Source of the DNA: a bacterium
Lineage (GTDB): Bacteria; UBP6; UBA1177
Length of the DNA: 64,000 nt
Direction of reading: 5' to 3'
Assembly: GCA_017645765.1 (NCBI GenBank)
Contig: JAGCNV010000040.1
Coordinates: 1-64,000 of the forward strand
Below are positions 48,512 to 58,099 of the stretch, one piece after another (within the stretch, counting starts at the first letter, position 1; each line of letters opens with the position of its first letter). A model generated the notes under the pieces. That model searched no databases. It saw only the letters and a list, made by a program, of their open reading frames with translations, and had not been told where the DNA came from. A program made the translations under genes and the position numbers.

Positions 48512-49087
48512 CTAACCGGCAGCAGAAATCGTAGCGAACTTAAAGTTCGAGAATTCTGCCTGACCAGCTGTATACATAACTTCTGTCAACAAACGATACG
48601 GAGTTTCCTTATCCATAACGATTGTAGCGACACCATCAAACTTAACGGTCGGGTTGATTGCTTCAAGCCTTCTTTTCTTTTCAACAGCTTCAACAAGAGC
48701 CTTATTCAAAGGAATGATGAAATAAGCATCTTCGCCGCCGCGTTTCTGAGAAGCTTCAACTTTTCCGTCTTTTACAACCGAAACAGGCTCGTTGTCAACA
48801 ACGATTGAAGACTTGGCAACCGTAATTGTAACAGTCGCCGCAGGCTGCAAGAGTGAAGTTGACTTCGGAATATCCAAGTCTGGTCCTGGAGTAATGTTGA
48901 TAGGATCTGTTGCATAGCTCTTAAGCAGGAAAACGAGCATGATCGTAAGAATATCCATCAACGAGTTGATGTTTAATTTCTGTCCGCCAGCGCTTTCTCT
49001 TCCTGTTTTAGATTTTCTCCTGCTCATCAGGATTTCTTCTTCATAATTGTCCGGGAGGTATTCGTAAGTTTTGTTTTCTTCTGCCAT
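48512..49087 (-). CDS. ExbD/TolR-type protein 2 (with motor Asp)
   Basis: A 191-residue protein with one membrane helix, LNINSLMDILTIMLVFLLKSY, containing the conserved Asp that carries protons in TolR/ExbD/MotB-type motors. The periplasmic domain (VTITVAKSSIVVDNEPV, then TVKFDGVATIVMDKETPYRLL) is of normal ExbD type. Together with the ExbB at 49675 it forms the energised stator. Ten-base gap to the other ExbD gene. Confidence 0.85.
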   Translation of the reverse strand: MAEENKTYEYLPDNYEEEILMSRRKSKTGRESAGGQKLNINSLMDILTIMLVFLLKSYATDPINITPGPDLDIPKSTSLLQPAATVTITVAKSSIVVDNEPVSVVKDGKVEASQKRGGEDAYFIIPLNKALVEAVEKKRRLEAINPTVKFDGVATIVMDKETPYRLLTEVMYTAGQAEFSNFKFATISAAG

Positions 49088-49097
49088 AATACCCTCC

Positions 49098-49646
49098 TTA
49101 TGCTATGCCTGCGCTAAGTACGACGTTCGGGAAAAGAGTTTTCTTCTTTTCGCCGTCCTTTTTCTCGCGGGTAGCGTCCATTATTTTCATAATGTATTTG
49201 TACTTAGTGTTCGGCTCAGCCGTAATAATAATATTTTCTTCAGCCGGATTTGCATCTTTCAAATCCGAAATGATCTCTACAAGTTTATCAATATCATAAA
49301 CTTTTGCATCGACCATTCTGCCTTCCGCATCTTCTTCTTGTCCGTCAATTTTAAGAATTGTAGGACCCAACGGATCGTCTTTGTTTTCAATAACCTGATC
49401 TCTTACAAAAACAGTGATGCCTCTGTCAGTGAGAGCAACTGTCAGTTTAAGAGGTTTATCATCCGGTCTGTCTGCCGGCGGATTTGCCTCGGAAGAAGGA
49501 CCGATCTGCGGTGTAGCAACGTTGACAACGGCTATTTTTACAGACTCCATTGAGGTCAACAACAACGGTATAAGAATAAGAATGAGGTTCATTGCAGCCG
49601 TCATATCGAGATCCTGAGTGGATCCTTCTGAACGTCTCTTACCCAT
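49098..49646 (-). CDS. ExbD/TolR-type protein 1 (Asn in place of the motor Asp)
   Basis: A 182-residue protein. The membrane helix MTAAMNLILILIPLLLTSME has Asn where the Asp of its partner sits. The periplasmic domain is of ExbD type (LTVALTDRGITVFVRDQVI, NPAEENIIITAEPNTKYKYIMKIMD). It probably pairs with the other ExbD to make an asymmetric stator, as in machines with one TolQ and two TolR proteins such as AglRQS. Confidence 0.85.
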   Translation of the reverse strand: MGKRRSEGSTQDLDMTAAMNLILILIPLLLTSMESVKIAVVNVATPQIGPSSEANPPADRPDDKPLKLTVALTDRGITVFVRDQVIENKDDPLGPTILKIDGQEEDAEGRMVDAKVYDIDKLVEIISDLKDANPAEENIIITAEPNTKYKYIMKIMDATREKKDGEKKKTLFPNVVLSAGIA

Positions 49647-49674
49647 TTTTTATTCCTCCAAATGTGTCTGTTTA

Positions 49675-50316
49675 CTACTCAGCCGTTCCTTTTTCTCTGT
49701 TAACAAGCAGGTTTGAAAGTTTTACAGAGTAAAGATCAAGGTCGTTGAGTATTTTTCCTGCAAGACCATTGAGAACAAGGTGAATGATCGTTCCAGGAAT
49801 AGCGATCATAAGACCCCAACCGGTGGTGTTCATAGCGATAGCGATACCGCTTGCAAGCATTGCCGATTTCTGCTCAGGAGCAGCGTGAGCAACTGCGTCG
49901 AATGCATCAATAAGTCCGAAAATCGTTCCAAGAAGTCCGAACATTGTAGCGGTACTCGAAATAGCGAACATGCTGGGAAGGAGTTTCGAAATTTTCGGTG
50001 TTACTTCAAGAGTAGCCTCTTCCATTGCGTTCTGGATTTCAAGCTCGCCTCTGTTAGCTCTGGAAAGACCAGCTTTCATAACTTTTGCAAGTGCTGCATC
50101 GCCTGCTGCGTCGCAAAGTTTGATAGCTTTGTCAACATTGTTTGCCATAACAAGTTTCTGGATCTGTTTCATCAAATTTGCGCCGTTTGTGTTGAATTTT
50201 ACAAGAAGGAAAATGCATTTGTAAATTGCAACACCGAGAACGTAAAGACCGCAAACAGCGATGAAGTGCATGAACGTTCCGCCTGAACGATAAAACTCAG
50301 CAAACCAAGTAATCAT
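49675..50316 (-). CDS. MotA/TolQ/ExbB proton channel protein
   Basis: A 213-residue inner-membrane protein with three helices: FIAVCGLYVLGVAIYKCIFLL near the start, and the signature pair SMFAISSTATMFGLLGTIFGLIDAF and ASGIAIAMNTTGWGLMIAIPG, with the conserved Thr residues that face the ExbD Asp. The middle cytosolic loop is of TolQ length. First gene of the motor trio, 28 bases before exbD 1. Confidence 0.9.
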   Translation of the reverse strand: MITWFAEFYRSGGTFMHFIAVCGLYVLGVAIYKCIFLLVKFNTNGANLMKQIQKLVMANNVDKAIKLCDAAGDAALAKVMKAGLSRANRGELEIQNAMEEATLEVTPKISKLLPSMFAISSTATMFGLLGTIFGLIDAFDAVAHAAPEQKSAMLASGIAIAMNTTGWGLMIAIPGTIIHLVLNGLAGKILNDLDLYSVKLSNLLVNREKGTAE

Positions 50317-50349
50317 AGTAGATCCTCCTAAAAAAATAAAAATAATATA

Positions 50350-50568
50350 CTAGAAAGCATCGTCTACACAGACGGCTTTCTCCACCTCTTCCAAAAAACT
50401 AACATTCAGATCCAGCGAACGGTACGAAAACTTAGCCCTTGACAAAAACGTCATGACTTCGGGTTTCTGTATGGTTCCTTCGATCTGAATCTCTTCTATA
50501 ACAATTGTTTTCGCTTCAACATTAAACGAAAAAAGCAATGAAGCAATAAGCGCACAAATAAAAAGCAT
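50350..50568 (-). CDS. Small exported 'KP' protein of module A
   Basis: A 72-residue protein: signal MLFICALIASLLFSFNVEA, then TIVIEEIQIEGTIQKPEVMT and FLSRAKFSYRSLDLNVSFLEE. Its paralogue at 61995 has the same plan (EGQIKKPSGSFLMDRSKTKF). A short exported protein next to AgmX/TolQR genes recurs in myxobacteria-like genomes. The role is unknown; a periplasmic strut or adaptor is plausible. ATG 50568 is chosen because the longer frame puts a basic stretch before the signal. Confidence 0.65.
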   Translation of the reverse strand: MLFICALIASLLFSFNVEAKTIVIEEIQIEGTIQKPEVMTFLSRAKFSYRSLDLNVSFLEEVEKAVCVDDAF

Positions 50569-50702
50569 CACAAAATTACCCTTTATAAGAACAAAGTTGG
50601 CGGGAATATATACGAACAAATTTTTTAAAGCAAATTTTTTGGCAAAAGCGTTGCAAAAAATACGCAACAATCTGATTATACTACCATTTTTAAACATCGC
50701 TT

Positions 50703-52487
50703 TTATTGTTTCGCCTCGTTATTTTCTTCCGTTCCGGTATTCGTTTCACCGTTTTCCTGTTCCGGAGCCGCTTCTGCTTCAGTTTCTGTTTTCTGTTCCG
50801 GTGCTGCTTCCTCCGAAGCTTCTGCATTGTCAGCCGCATCTTCAGGTTTCTGCTCAGGAGCTGCTTCCGCAGGTGCTTCGGCAGTAGCCTCAGCCGGTGC
50901 AGCCGCTTCCTGATTCTCAGGCTGTTCAGGTGCTTTCGGAGTCAACTCTTCAAGTTTCGCCTTTGCCGAAAGACTTAACGTGTCATTTTCGTCTACGACC
51001 GGATATTCTTCAAGGAACTTGCTCCAAGCCTCTGCCGTATTGGCTTCTTCAGCCTGTTTGAAAGCCGCTTCCTTGTGCTCCTTGAAAAGTCTCGCCTCTT
51101 CTTCCTGCGCCTGTTTTCTCTTCTCGGCCTTAGCCTTTGCCGCAAGCGCGAACTCAAGTTTCTTCTTTTCAGTTTTTGCTTCTTTTATGTAGCCGTCAAC
51201 AAGCGCTTTCTGCTCCTTGAAGTTTTTGCTTTTCGCAATCAGCTTCATATAGTCGTTGAAATACTTCACCGCAGTGTCGAAACGCGCCGGATTTTTGTCG
51301 CCTGCGACATCGGCATCGAGGTAAAGCAGTGCCTTGTTGAAGATCACGCTGTTGCGGAGCGATCCCTGAAGATCATTCCTCGCTTCCAGTTCATCAAGAA
51401 GAACTGCTGCGTTTTTGTAATCCTCAAGACCTTTGTAAGCCAGTGCGAGATTCAACTTTGCCGTCCAGAAATCGTCTTTGATCTTCAAAGCCGCTTCAAG
51501 CTGATCCTTCGCCGTGGAATAATCCTCGATCTTCATCGCAAGGATAGCGAGAATGTTCCGCACTTCCGGCTGGTCGGGGTTCGTTTTTACCGATTTCATA
51601 AGATGAGTAGTCGCACCTTTCGAATCACCGGTTCTGTAAAGCAGAAAACCGTAAAGCCTCTGAAGCCTGAAGTTTTCGGGATCCCACTTTTCAGCCGTCT
51701 CAAGAGCCGATTCGGCAAGTTCGTACATCTTTTTGCTGAAGTATGAAGTAGCCAGCGAAATGACCGCCTCGGAATTCTGTTCGTCTTCCTTCAGAACCAT
51801 TTTCGCATATTTTTCAGCTTCGTTATTGCGTCCCAGCTGGAGATTGAGCCACGCCATGAAGTTGTATTTTTCGACAACGTCAGCGTTCTTTTCGGCAAGC
51901 TGAGTGAGATAGCCTTCTTTTTCCTTGATCTGATCCGGCATATAGAGCAGAGCAAGATTGTAGAGCGGTTTCGTGAAAGCGTTGTCAGCAAGATAAGCTT
52001 TTTCGTACCACGCAGCAGCATCTTCCCTGTTTTTCATACGCTCGAAGCAGACAGCCGTATTGAAGGCGATCTGTGCGTTTCTCTGATCTTTGCTGAAAGC
52101 GGCCTGCCAGAATTTGACAGCCTTTTCGCAGCCGCCGTCAGAGTAAGCGCGAAGCCCTTCCTCAAAATCAGCCGTAGCCGGTCCGACATATTTATTACCG
52201 TCGTAATTCGGATTTTTTTCCTCTTCCGGTGCACTGCTGCCGGCTTCAGCGGTTGTTTCCGCACTTTCCACAACAACAGCTTCAGATGCAGATTCAGGCT
52301 GTTTTTCGGAAACATCCGAGGTTTCCTGTGAGGATTCCGATGCCGTTTCCGATGCCGTTCGTTCGCTGACTGTATCGTAACTTCCTTCCGGTTTTTCAGA
52401 ATCATAAGAAGAAGCCGTTGATGCCGTTCCGCACGAAATGAAAGAGAGAAGTGCCAGCAATATAAATATTTTATTCAGCTTTTTCAT
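50703..52487 (-). CDS. TPR lipoprotein of module A
   Basis: A 594-residue lipoprotein (LLALLSFISC). An acidic Ser/Glu linker is followed by about eight TPR units, for example NAQIAFNTAVCFERMKNRED and NFRLQRLYGFLLYRTGDSKG, then a coiled coil (380-430) and an Ala/Glu/Pro-rich tail of low complexity. TPR lipoproteins anchor partners at the periplasmic side of the outer membrane. Paralogue at 62324. It overlaps the giant TPR gene's end by 17 bases. Confidence 0.8.
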   Translation of the reverse strand: MKKLNKIFILLALLSFISCGTASTASSYDSEKPEGSYDTVSERTASETASESSQETSDVSEKQPESASEAVVVESAETTAEAGSSAPEEEKNPNYDGNKYVGPATADFEEGLRAYSDGGCEKAVKFWQAAFSKDQRNAQIAFNTAVCFERMKNREDAAAWYEKAYLADNAFTKPLYNLALLYMPDQIKEKEGYLTQLAEKNADVVEKYNFMAWLNLQLGRNNEAEKYAKMVLKEDEQNSEAVISLATSYFSKKMYELAESALETAEKWDPENFRLQRLYGFLLYRTGDSKGATTHLMKSVKTNPDQPEVRNILAILAMKIEDYSTAKDQLEAALKIKDDFWTAKLNLALAYKGLEDYKNAAVLLDELEARNDLQGSLRNSVIFNKALLYLDADVAGDKNPARFDTAVKYFNDYMKLIAKSKNFKEQKALVDGYIKEAKTEKKKLEFALAAKAKAEKRKQAQEEEARLFKEHKEAAFKQAEEANTAEAWSKFLEEYPVVDENDTLSLSAKAKLEELTPKAPEQPENQEAAAPAEATAEAPAEAAPEQKPEDAADNAEASEEAAPEQKTETEAEAAPEQENGETNTGTEENNEAKQ

Positions 52488-55400
52488 CTTTCACCTCTTC
52501 AGACGTTTCATTCTTCTGTTCGGAAGTCCCTTCAGCGGCAGCTCCGAGACCAGCCTTTTTGTAAACTTTCTTTTCCGCCTTATCAAGCGAAACGACCGGT
52601 GCGAAACCGGAATCGACCGCATTTTCCTCGGCGAATATCGGAGTTTTGCCGACTTTGTATTCAGCCGGGCGCATAACCGCGAGCTTTTCGGTTATAAGCT
52701 GCGTCCACTGGTTGAAAACTTTGAGTTCACGAGCTTTCTCCAAAGCCTTCGAATAGTAGGTTACCGCCTGTTCCTCGATTGGCTCGGCCTGTTGTTTGAG
52801 CATATCTGTGTAGATTTCCTCTTCTTCCTCGGTGAGTCCTGCCGGCGGCTCCGCATCGAACAGAGCGTCTGAGAAACTCTGGTAAAGGAAACCGATTCTG
52901 TACATTCCGGCCATCATCCACTCGTAAACCTGGAATTTCAGAACTTCGTTGTATTTTCCTTCGAGCTCCTTCATCGCAGCAACTTTTTTCTTGAGATTTT
53001 CCTCAAGCTGTTTGTCGTTCTTTCCGATGATCTTGAGCTTCAGATAAGCGTTGAACTCATCTTCGAGAAGTTTGAACTTAGCCTCGGCAGCATAGAGCAT
53101 CGACTCGTCGGTCGTAACCTTCTTCGCAGCGATGTAGGCAAGTATCTTTTCGTAAGAAGCCTTCGCCATTTTCTGGTTGTTGAGCTTCTCTTCGTAGATC
53201 TTCGCGATCTGGTAACGCGCCCTTGCGACAAGGTGGATTACTGAAAGATCGTTCTCGAACGTGGAAATGAAACTTTCGTAATTTTTGATCGCACCTTTCC
53301 AGTCTTCAGCCTTCTGATACATTCTGCCGACATCGTAAAGAGCCTCTTTTCCTTCCGGTTTGGACTTTTCTTCGGTGTAGTAAAGTCTGTAGTAAGTAGC
53401 AGCCTCTTTATACTTCTGAAGTTTTTCAAGAAGGAACGCAGCGTTGAAGACAGCGTTCGATTTTTCCTTGTATCTCGGATATTTGTCGTAGAGCTGTTTG
53501 TAAGCCTTGACAGCCTTTTCGTGGTCATAGCTCATTTCAGCGTTGTACGCAACAAGATAAAGCGACTGCGGTGCAAGTTCGGAATGAGGATATTCGGTGT
53601 AGATTCTTTCGTGCAGATGCAGAGCCGATTCGAACATTGTCGCCCTCGAATAGTTGACGGCAGCGTTGTAAATCGCTTTGTCGGCATCTTTGTTGCCCGG
53701 ATTCTCCTCGACCATTCTCAGATATTCCTCGGCAGCTTCTGCGTGTTTGCCCTCTTCTTCAAGCTGCTGGGCATGCTTGAAAAGAGCGCTTGCACGGTAT
53801 GTCGAGAACTCTTCCTTCGCCTTTCTGCCGGTTTTAGCCTTTGTAGCAAACCTTTCGGCAAAAACTTTCGACCATTTCGCGACATTCACCCAGTCTTTTT
53901 TAGCCGTGTAGTAAGCTATTATGTCTTTCGACGCCATAACTGCCGGCTCAGTCTCCGGAAACTCGCTGATGATGCGGAGATAGCGCGGCTCGGCATCGCT
54001 GTAGAGATCGTGATCGTAGTAGATCCTCGCAACGTTGTAGGCAACGACCGGCTTGTCCTCAACCTCTTTCGCAAGTTTCAGGTACATATCACTCGAGAAA
54101 ACGAGTTTCTGCTCAAGTTCGCTGAGAGGTTTGCCTGCCTTTTCGGAAGCCGGAATGTTCTTCTCGTCGGATTCCTCCCAGATACTGTTGTAGCAGTAGA
54201 AAACCTGGAACGCCGCGTCGTCTCTGTATTTATCCTGATTTTTGTCATCTCTGACACGCTCATAGACAACGACCGAAGCCTTGATGTCTCCTGAATAGAA
54301 GAGAGTATCAGCAAGGCTGTATGTTATGTCGTAGGTTTCCGAAGTGTACGGGAAATCCTTGAGGTATGCAGAATAGAAGTTCGCAGCCTTGCGGTATTCG
54401 GCAGCAGCTCCGTCAGCATCGCCGTTTTCCTTCAGCGCCTGAGCCTGTTTGTGGTGGAAAACCGCCGTATCAAGAAGCGCGACCTTCGCAAGTTCAGCCG
54501 CAGCACGGACCGCCGCAGGATTTCCGCGGTTTACACGCGCCCATTCGCTCGAAGCGTTATATTTCTCGGCAAAAATCTCTGTCTCAGCCGCAGCCTTGTC
54601 GAATTCACGCGCTTTGTTGCAGAGCTGGATAAGGGAATTATGCAGTATCGGTGCTCTTTCGTAGTAAGGATAACGCCCGATTATGTAGCGGTAAACCTTT
54701 TCAGCTTCCGCGTATTTGTTGTTTTCGTCGAAGTAACCGCCAAGCTGTTCGAAAACGTCGATTTCAAACGACTCTGCCTTGATTCCGGAGAAGTAGGCAA
54801 TCGCCTTGTCTGCGCTGCCCCACTCGTCGTCGGCAAAACTGATGGCAATGTACTGGATAGCCTCTTTTCTGAGGTTCTGCCCTTTGTCGGCACCGCGCGC
54901 CTTCATTTCGTCAGAGTAGAAAAGAAGCTGCGTAAATGTCTTGACAGCATCCTCGAGACGGAACTGTCTGTAGTATGTCCACGCCAGCTTGTAAAGAATC
55001 TGATCATAGAAGTTGCTGTCGGGGAATTTTTTACCTTCAAGATACTGTTCCTCAGCTTTTTTGAGGTCGTTTTCAGCGAAGTAGTAGTCACCCAGACGAA
55101 GCCTGAGTTCGACGTAATTTTCGCCGGCAAGACCTTTTTCAAGCAGGGTAAGCCAAACCTGGACAGCCTTGTCGCCCTGACCCGATTCGGAGTAGCAGTA
55201 ACCAAGCAGATAGTAAACCGAACCGATATATTCGAAATCGGGGAACCGGCGTATCATTTCGTTGTAGAGCCCTATCGAATCGGAGAAATCGATTTCCGGA
55301 AGTTCCGGCTCGGCTGAAATTTCACCTCTGTCGAATTTTTCGAGTTCAGCTTCGTATCCTTCGGTTTTCTCGTTGTAGACGATCATCGAACGTTCGTAGT

Positions 55401-55809
55401 AAAGCTCTGCGAGCCTGTACATCGCATTCGGAGTATATTTAGGATTGTCGGGATACTTTCTGATGAACTGCTCGAAAAGAGTTATGGCATCCTTTCTGGC
55501 CTGAGTCTCCCTGAGTTCCTGCTCGGATATCGCTTCGGAATATTTCGACTCGACGAATTTTCTTTTTTCCGCAACTTCCCTGAGAACGAGCTGCTGGAAT
55601 TCCTTCTGGTATTCCCTTACGCGCCCTTCAAAACGGACTACTTCCCTTGCGAAAGCCTCGCTGTTGAAAAGCTCGTCGTCAATGATCACGTCATCCGGAG
55701 AAGAAGCAGACTTTTCCGCTTCGGCGTTCTGCGTTTCAGCCGGCTTTTCGTCCGCAAAAACAGGCACAGCCGCAAACAACGCAAATAGAAAAATCAGAAA
55801 ATATCTCAT
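52471..55809 (-). CDS. Giant periplasmic TPR protein of module A
   Basis: A 1112-residue protein with a signal peptide (FLIFLFALFAAVPVFA). Nearly all of it is TPR or TPR-like helices (NPKYTPNAMYRLAELYYERS; FEYIGSVYYLLGYCYSESGQ; SNAVFNAAFLLEKLQKYKEA). The C-terminal part (LTEEEEEIYTDMLKQQAEP, EQAVTYYSKALEKARELKVF) matches the end of the partial protein at 63493. It probably forms a scaffold spanning the periplasm. Its start overlaps the stop of the next upstream gene by 4 bases (ATGA). Confidence 0.8.
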   Translation of the reverse strand: MRYFLIFLFALFAAVPVFADEKPAETQNAEAEKSASSPDDVIIDDELFNSEAFAREVVRFEGRVREYQKEFQQLVLREVAEKRKFVESKYSEAISEQELRETQARKDAITLFEQFIRKYPDNPKYTPNAMYRLAELYYERSMIVYNEKTEGYEAELEKFDRGEISAEPELPEIDFSDSIGLYNEMIRRFPDFEYIGSVYYLLGYCYSESGQGDKAVQVWLTLLEKGLAGENYVELRLRLGDYYFAENDLKKAEEQYLEGKKFPDSNFYDQILYKLAWTYYRQFRLEDAVKTFTQLLFYSDEMKARGADKGQNLRKEAIQYIAISFADDEWGSADKAIAYFSGIKAESFEIDVFEQLGGYFDENNKYAEAEKVYRYIIGRYPYYERAPILHNSLIQLCNKAREFDKAAAETEIFAEKYNASSEWARVNRGNPAAVRAAAELAKVALLDTAVFHHKQAQALKENGDADGAAAEYRKAANFYSAYLKDFPYTSETYDITYSLADTLFYSGDIKASVVVYERVRDDKNQDKYRDDAAFQVFYCYNSIWEESDEKNIPASEKAGKPLSELEQKLVFSSDMYLKLAKEVEDKPVVAYNVARIYYDHDLYSDAEPRYLRIISEFPETEPAVMASKDIIAYYTAKKDWVNVAKWSKVFAERFATKAKTGRKAKEEFSTYRASALFKHAQQLEEEGKHAEAAEEYLRMVEENPGNKDADKAIYNAAVNYSRATMFESALHLHERIYTEYPHSELAPQSLYLVAYNAEMSYDHEKAVKAYKQLYDKYPRYKEKSNAVFNAAFLLEKLQKYKEAATYYRLYYTEEKSKPEGKEALYDVGRMYQKAEDWKGAIKNYESFISTFENDLSVIHLVARARYQIAKIYEEKLNNQKMAKASYEKILAYIAAKKVTTDESMLYAAEAKFKLLEDEFNAYLKLKIIGKNDKQLEENLKKKVAAMKELEGKYNEVLKFQVYEWMMAGMYRIGFLYQSFSDALFDAEPPAGLTEEEEEIYTDMLKQQAEPIEEQAVTYYSKALEKARELKVFNQWTQLITEKLAVMRPAEYKVGKTPIFAEENAVDSGFAPVVSLDKAEKKVYKKAGLGAAAEGTSEQKNETSEEVKDEKAE

Positions 55810-58097
55810 TGTTCACCGTCTAAATTAAATTGGAGTTGCTGTATTTCGGTAGCTTTCTTGGTTTTGAGACGCATGATTTCGGAAGTAGATTCCTCCTTCT
55901 TCTCCCATGCGACATCTATCAGCCCGAGATCGCCCTGAAGTACAAGGTCTGCAAAAATATTGCGTGCGGTATTCATATTCGAATAAATCGCGAGGACTGC
56001 CATTTCCTCGACTTCGCGTTTTGCCCTCAGAAGCTCGCTCTTGTAAGCCTCTACATTGCTTTTTTCCTGCTCGTATGAAGTGCCGAGTTCTGCAATAATT
56101 CCCTTCATGGAGTCGTTAAGCCTGTTGTAGAAATCTGCGAGTTTGGCATCAAGTCTGTCGGCCTCTTCGATAAGAGCCTCGACTTCAGGAGCCTCTCTTC
56201 TGTCAGAGGAACTTCCTATAATGCTCTGCTGCCGCGCCACTATCCCGTTAAAAGAATCCCTTATCTCGTTTTCAGCTTCGATCAGTGTTCCGCCGAGAAC
56301 GAGACCGTTTTTCTCATCGTCTATTTCGGACTGGCAGGCATCGCTTTCAGCCGAAAGAGCGTTGAACTTTTCGCGTTCCTGACCGATCTGGTCGAGAAGC
56401 TCTTTATCGTTGTCGTTTTCTTTCTCGGAATTCCTTTCTTCCGAATACGAAGCGATCAGAAGGTCAAGTCTTTCGGCAAGAGACTCGAGCTGCATCGAAA
56501 CAAGGTGCATCCTCTCGTCAAGTTTCACGACTTTGTCACCGTATTCCTCGGCACGCTCTCTGATTCTTTCGTGAGCAACCGAAACCGTGTTGTCTATTTC
56601 AAGAAGTTTACGCTTTTCAGAATCAAGTTTTTCGAATTCGCCGCGCTGTTCCTCAGTAAGACCCGTGCCAGCGAAACCGTTTCTCGCCATAACGAGTGAA
56701 TTTTTTACAACAGCGATTTTATTTCTGAGCGTCATGACACCCTTCGCCGCGACTTTAAGAGGCGGGAAAAGAGCAGCGGAATTTTTGTTGCCAGCCATAG
56801 TCACGATCTTTTTTTCAAGATCTTCAATGCGCTTCAGTTCTTCTTCCAACTCGATGATGGTGTCATTCAGAGCAACCGTTTCCGAAAATTTCTTACTATC
56901 CTGAAGTATCGATCTGACCGCAGGAGAATAAGGAAGAAGAAAATCGGAGACCTTGCCTGACCTTCCGCTTGCAAGAAAAGCCTTCCCGTCGATCGAGAAA
57001 AGCTCGTCCTGATATTTGGTGTACTTCGAAACTATCGAATTGAAAAGCACCAGAGCCTCGCCGAACCTTCCCATTTTGACGAGAAGCGTTCCTTCGAGAA
57101 TTTCCGCCTGACTCGCGATTCTGGAATACGGAGCTACATTCTTGACGATACGCAGAGTATCGACCGCATTTTCGAACTGATCACGCTTAATGAAAGTCCA
57201 GCTCAACTCATAGTAAGCCTGCGGGAAAGAGCGCGAATCAAATGCTGTCGGCAGGTAGTAGTTGGAAGCCGTTTCCTGATCGTCAAGCTCGAAAGCTATT
57301 CTTGCGACTGCAAGTCCGGCCAACTCGCGTATATTTCTGAAATCGTGGTATCCGGCACCTTCGGGAAGAGAAAGAATCTCTTCATAAAAAGTGCGGGCCT
57401 CTTCCAGTTTTTTGTCACGGAGTGCCGTAACACCGAGGAAATAGCGGGACTGCGGATAAAACTCTGATTCTTTATTTACTGAAGAAAAAAGCTTTACCGC
57501 TTCTTCGGTTTTTCCCGCAAAGAAAAGCAATTTGGCGAAATAGTAAAGAAGTTCCTGATCGGCATAAATATTGTTGCCGCCTTGTACGAACTGGTCGTAG
57601 TACTTTTCAGCCGCCGCGTATTCACCCAGAGAATAGCTCATAAAAATAAGTCTTTTAAGAGCCTTCGCTTTTAAATCTGCATTGCCGTAAGAAGCGAGAA
57701 GCGTCTCGTAATAGCGGGTCGCGGAAATATAATTTTTCTGCATGAACAGCGATTCGCCGAGCTTGTATAGAGCCTCGTATTTTAAAGCGTCACTGTCTGG
57801 AACCGACACCGTCACCGAATAAAAAATACCGGCAGAAGTTGCGTAATCGCCTTTTCCGAAGAAAAAATCACCTTTTTTCATCTTTTTGGAAGGCGACAAC
57901 CTGTAATCAGCATCGGAAATATTTAGAGAAAGATATCTTTTTAAGTTGTTCTCGAATTCGGCATCGATCTCTTTCAGAGAGGCTTGCGCCTGATCAAGAC
58001 CGCTGTCCGCGACGGCAGGAACTTCCTCAGACTCCGCCGCCAATACCGCCGGAAAACAGAGAAACAAGAGAAAAAGAACTTTAAGCTCTCTGATCAT
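55806..58097 (-). CDS. Periplasmic TPR/coiled-coil protein of module A
   Basis: A 763-residue protein with a signal peptide (LKVLFLLFLCFPAVLAA). The N-terminal 400 residues are TPR units (KKGDFFFGKGDYATSAGIFY, QSRYFLGVTALRDKKLEEAR). The rest is coiled coil (IIELEEELKRIEDLEKKIV, REVEEMAVLAIYSNM). Complete frame with the stop fused to the next start. Likely a long periplasmic rod partner of the giant TPR protein. Confidence 0.75.
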   Translation of the reverse strand: MIRELKVLFLLFLCFPAVLAAESEEVPAVADSGLDQAQASLKEIDAEFENNLKRYLSLNISDADYRLSPSKKMKKGDFFFGKGDYATSAGIFYSVTVSVPDSDALKYEALYKLGESLFMQKNYISATRYYETLLASYGNADLKAKALKRLIFMSYSLGEYAAAEKYYDQFVQGGNNIYADQELLYYFAKLLFFAGKTEEAVKLFSSVNKESEFYPQSRYFLGVTALRDKKLEEARTFYEEILSLPEGAGYHDFRNIRELAGLAVARIAFELDDQETASNYYLPTAFDSRSFPQAYYELSWTFIKRDQFENAVDTLRIVKNVAPYSRIASQAEILEGTLLVKMGRFGEALVLFNSIVSKYTKYQDELFSIDGKAFLASGRSGKVSDFLLPYSPAVRSILQDSKKFSETVALNDTIIELEEELKRIEDLEKKIVTMAGNKNSAALFPPLKVAAKGVMTLRNKIAVVKNSLVMARNGFAGTGLTEEQRGEFEKLDSEKRKLLEIDNTVSVAHERIRERAEEYGDKVVKLDERMHLVSMQLESLAERLDLLIASYSEERNSEKENDNDKELLDQIGQEREKFNALSAESDACQSEIDDEKNGLVLGGTLIEAENEIRDSFNGIVARQQSIIGSSSDRREAPEVEALIEEADRLDAKLADFYNRLNDSMKGIIAELGTSYEQEKSNVEAYKSELLRAKREVEEMAVLAIYSNMNTARNIFADLVLQGDLGLIDVAWEKKEESTSEIMRLKTKKATEIQQLQFNLDGEQ

Positions 58098-58099
58098 AA

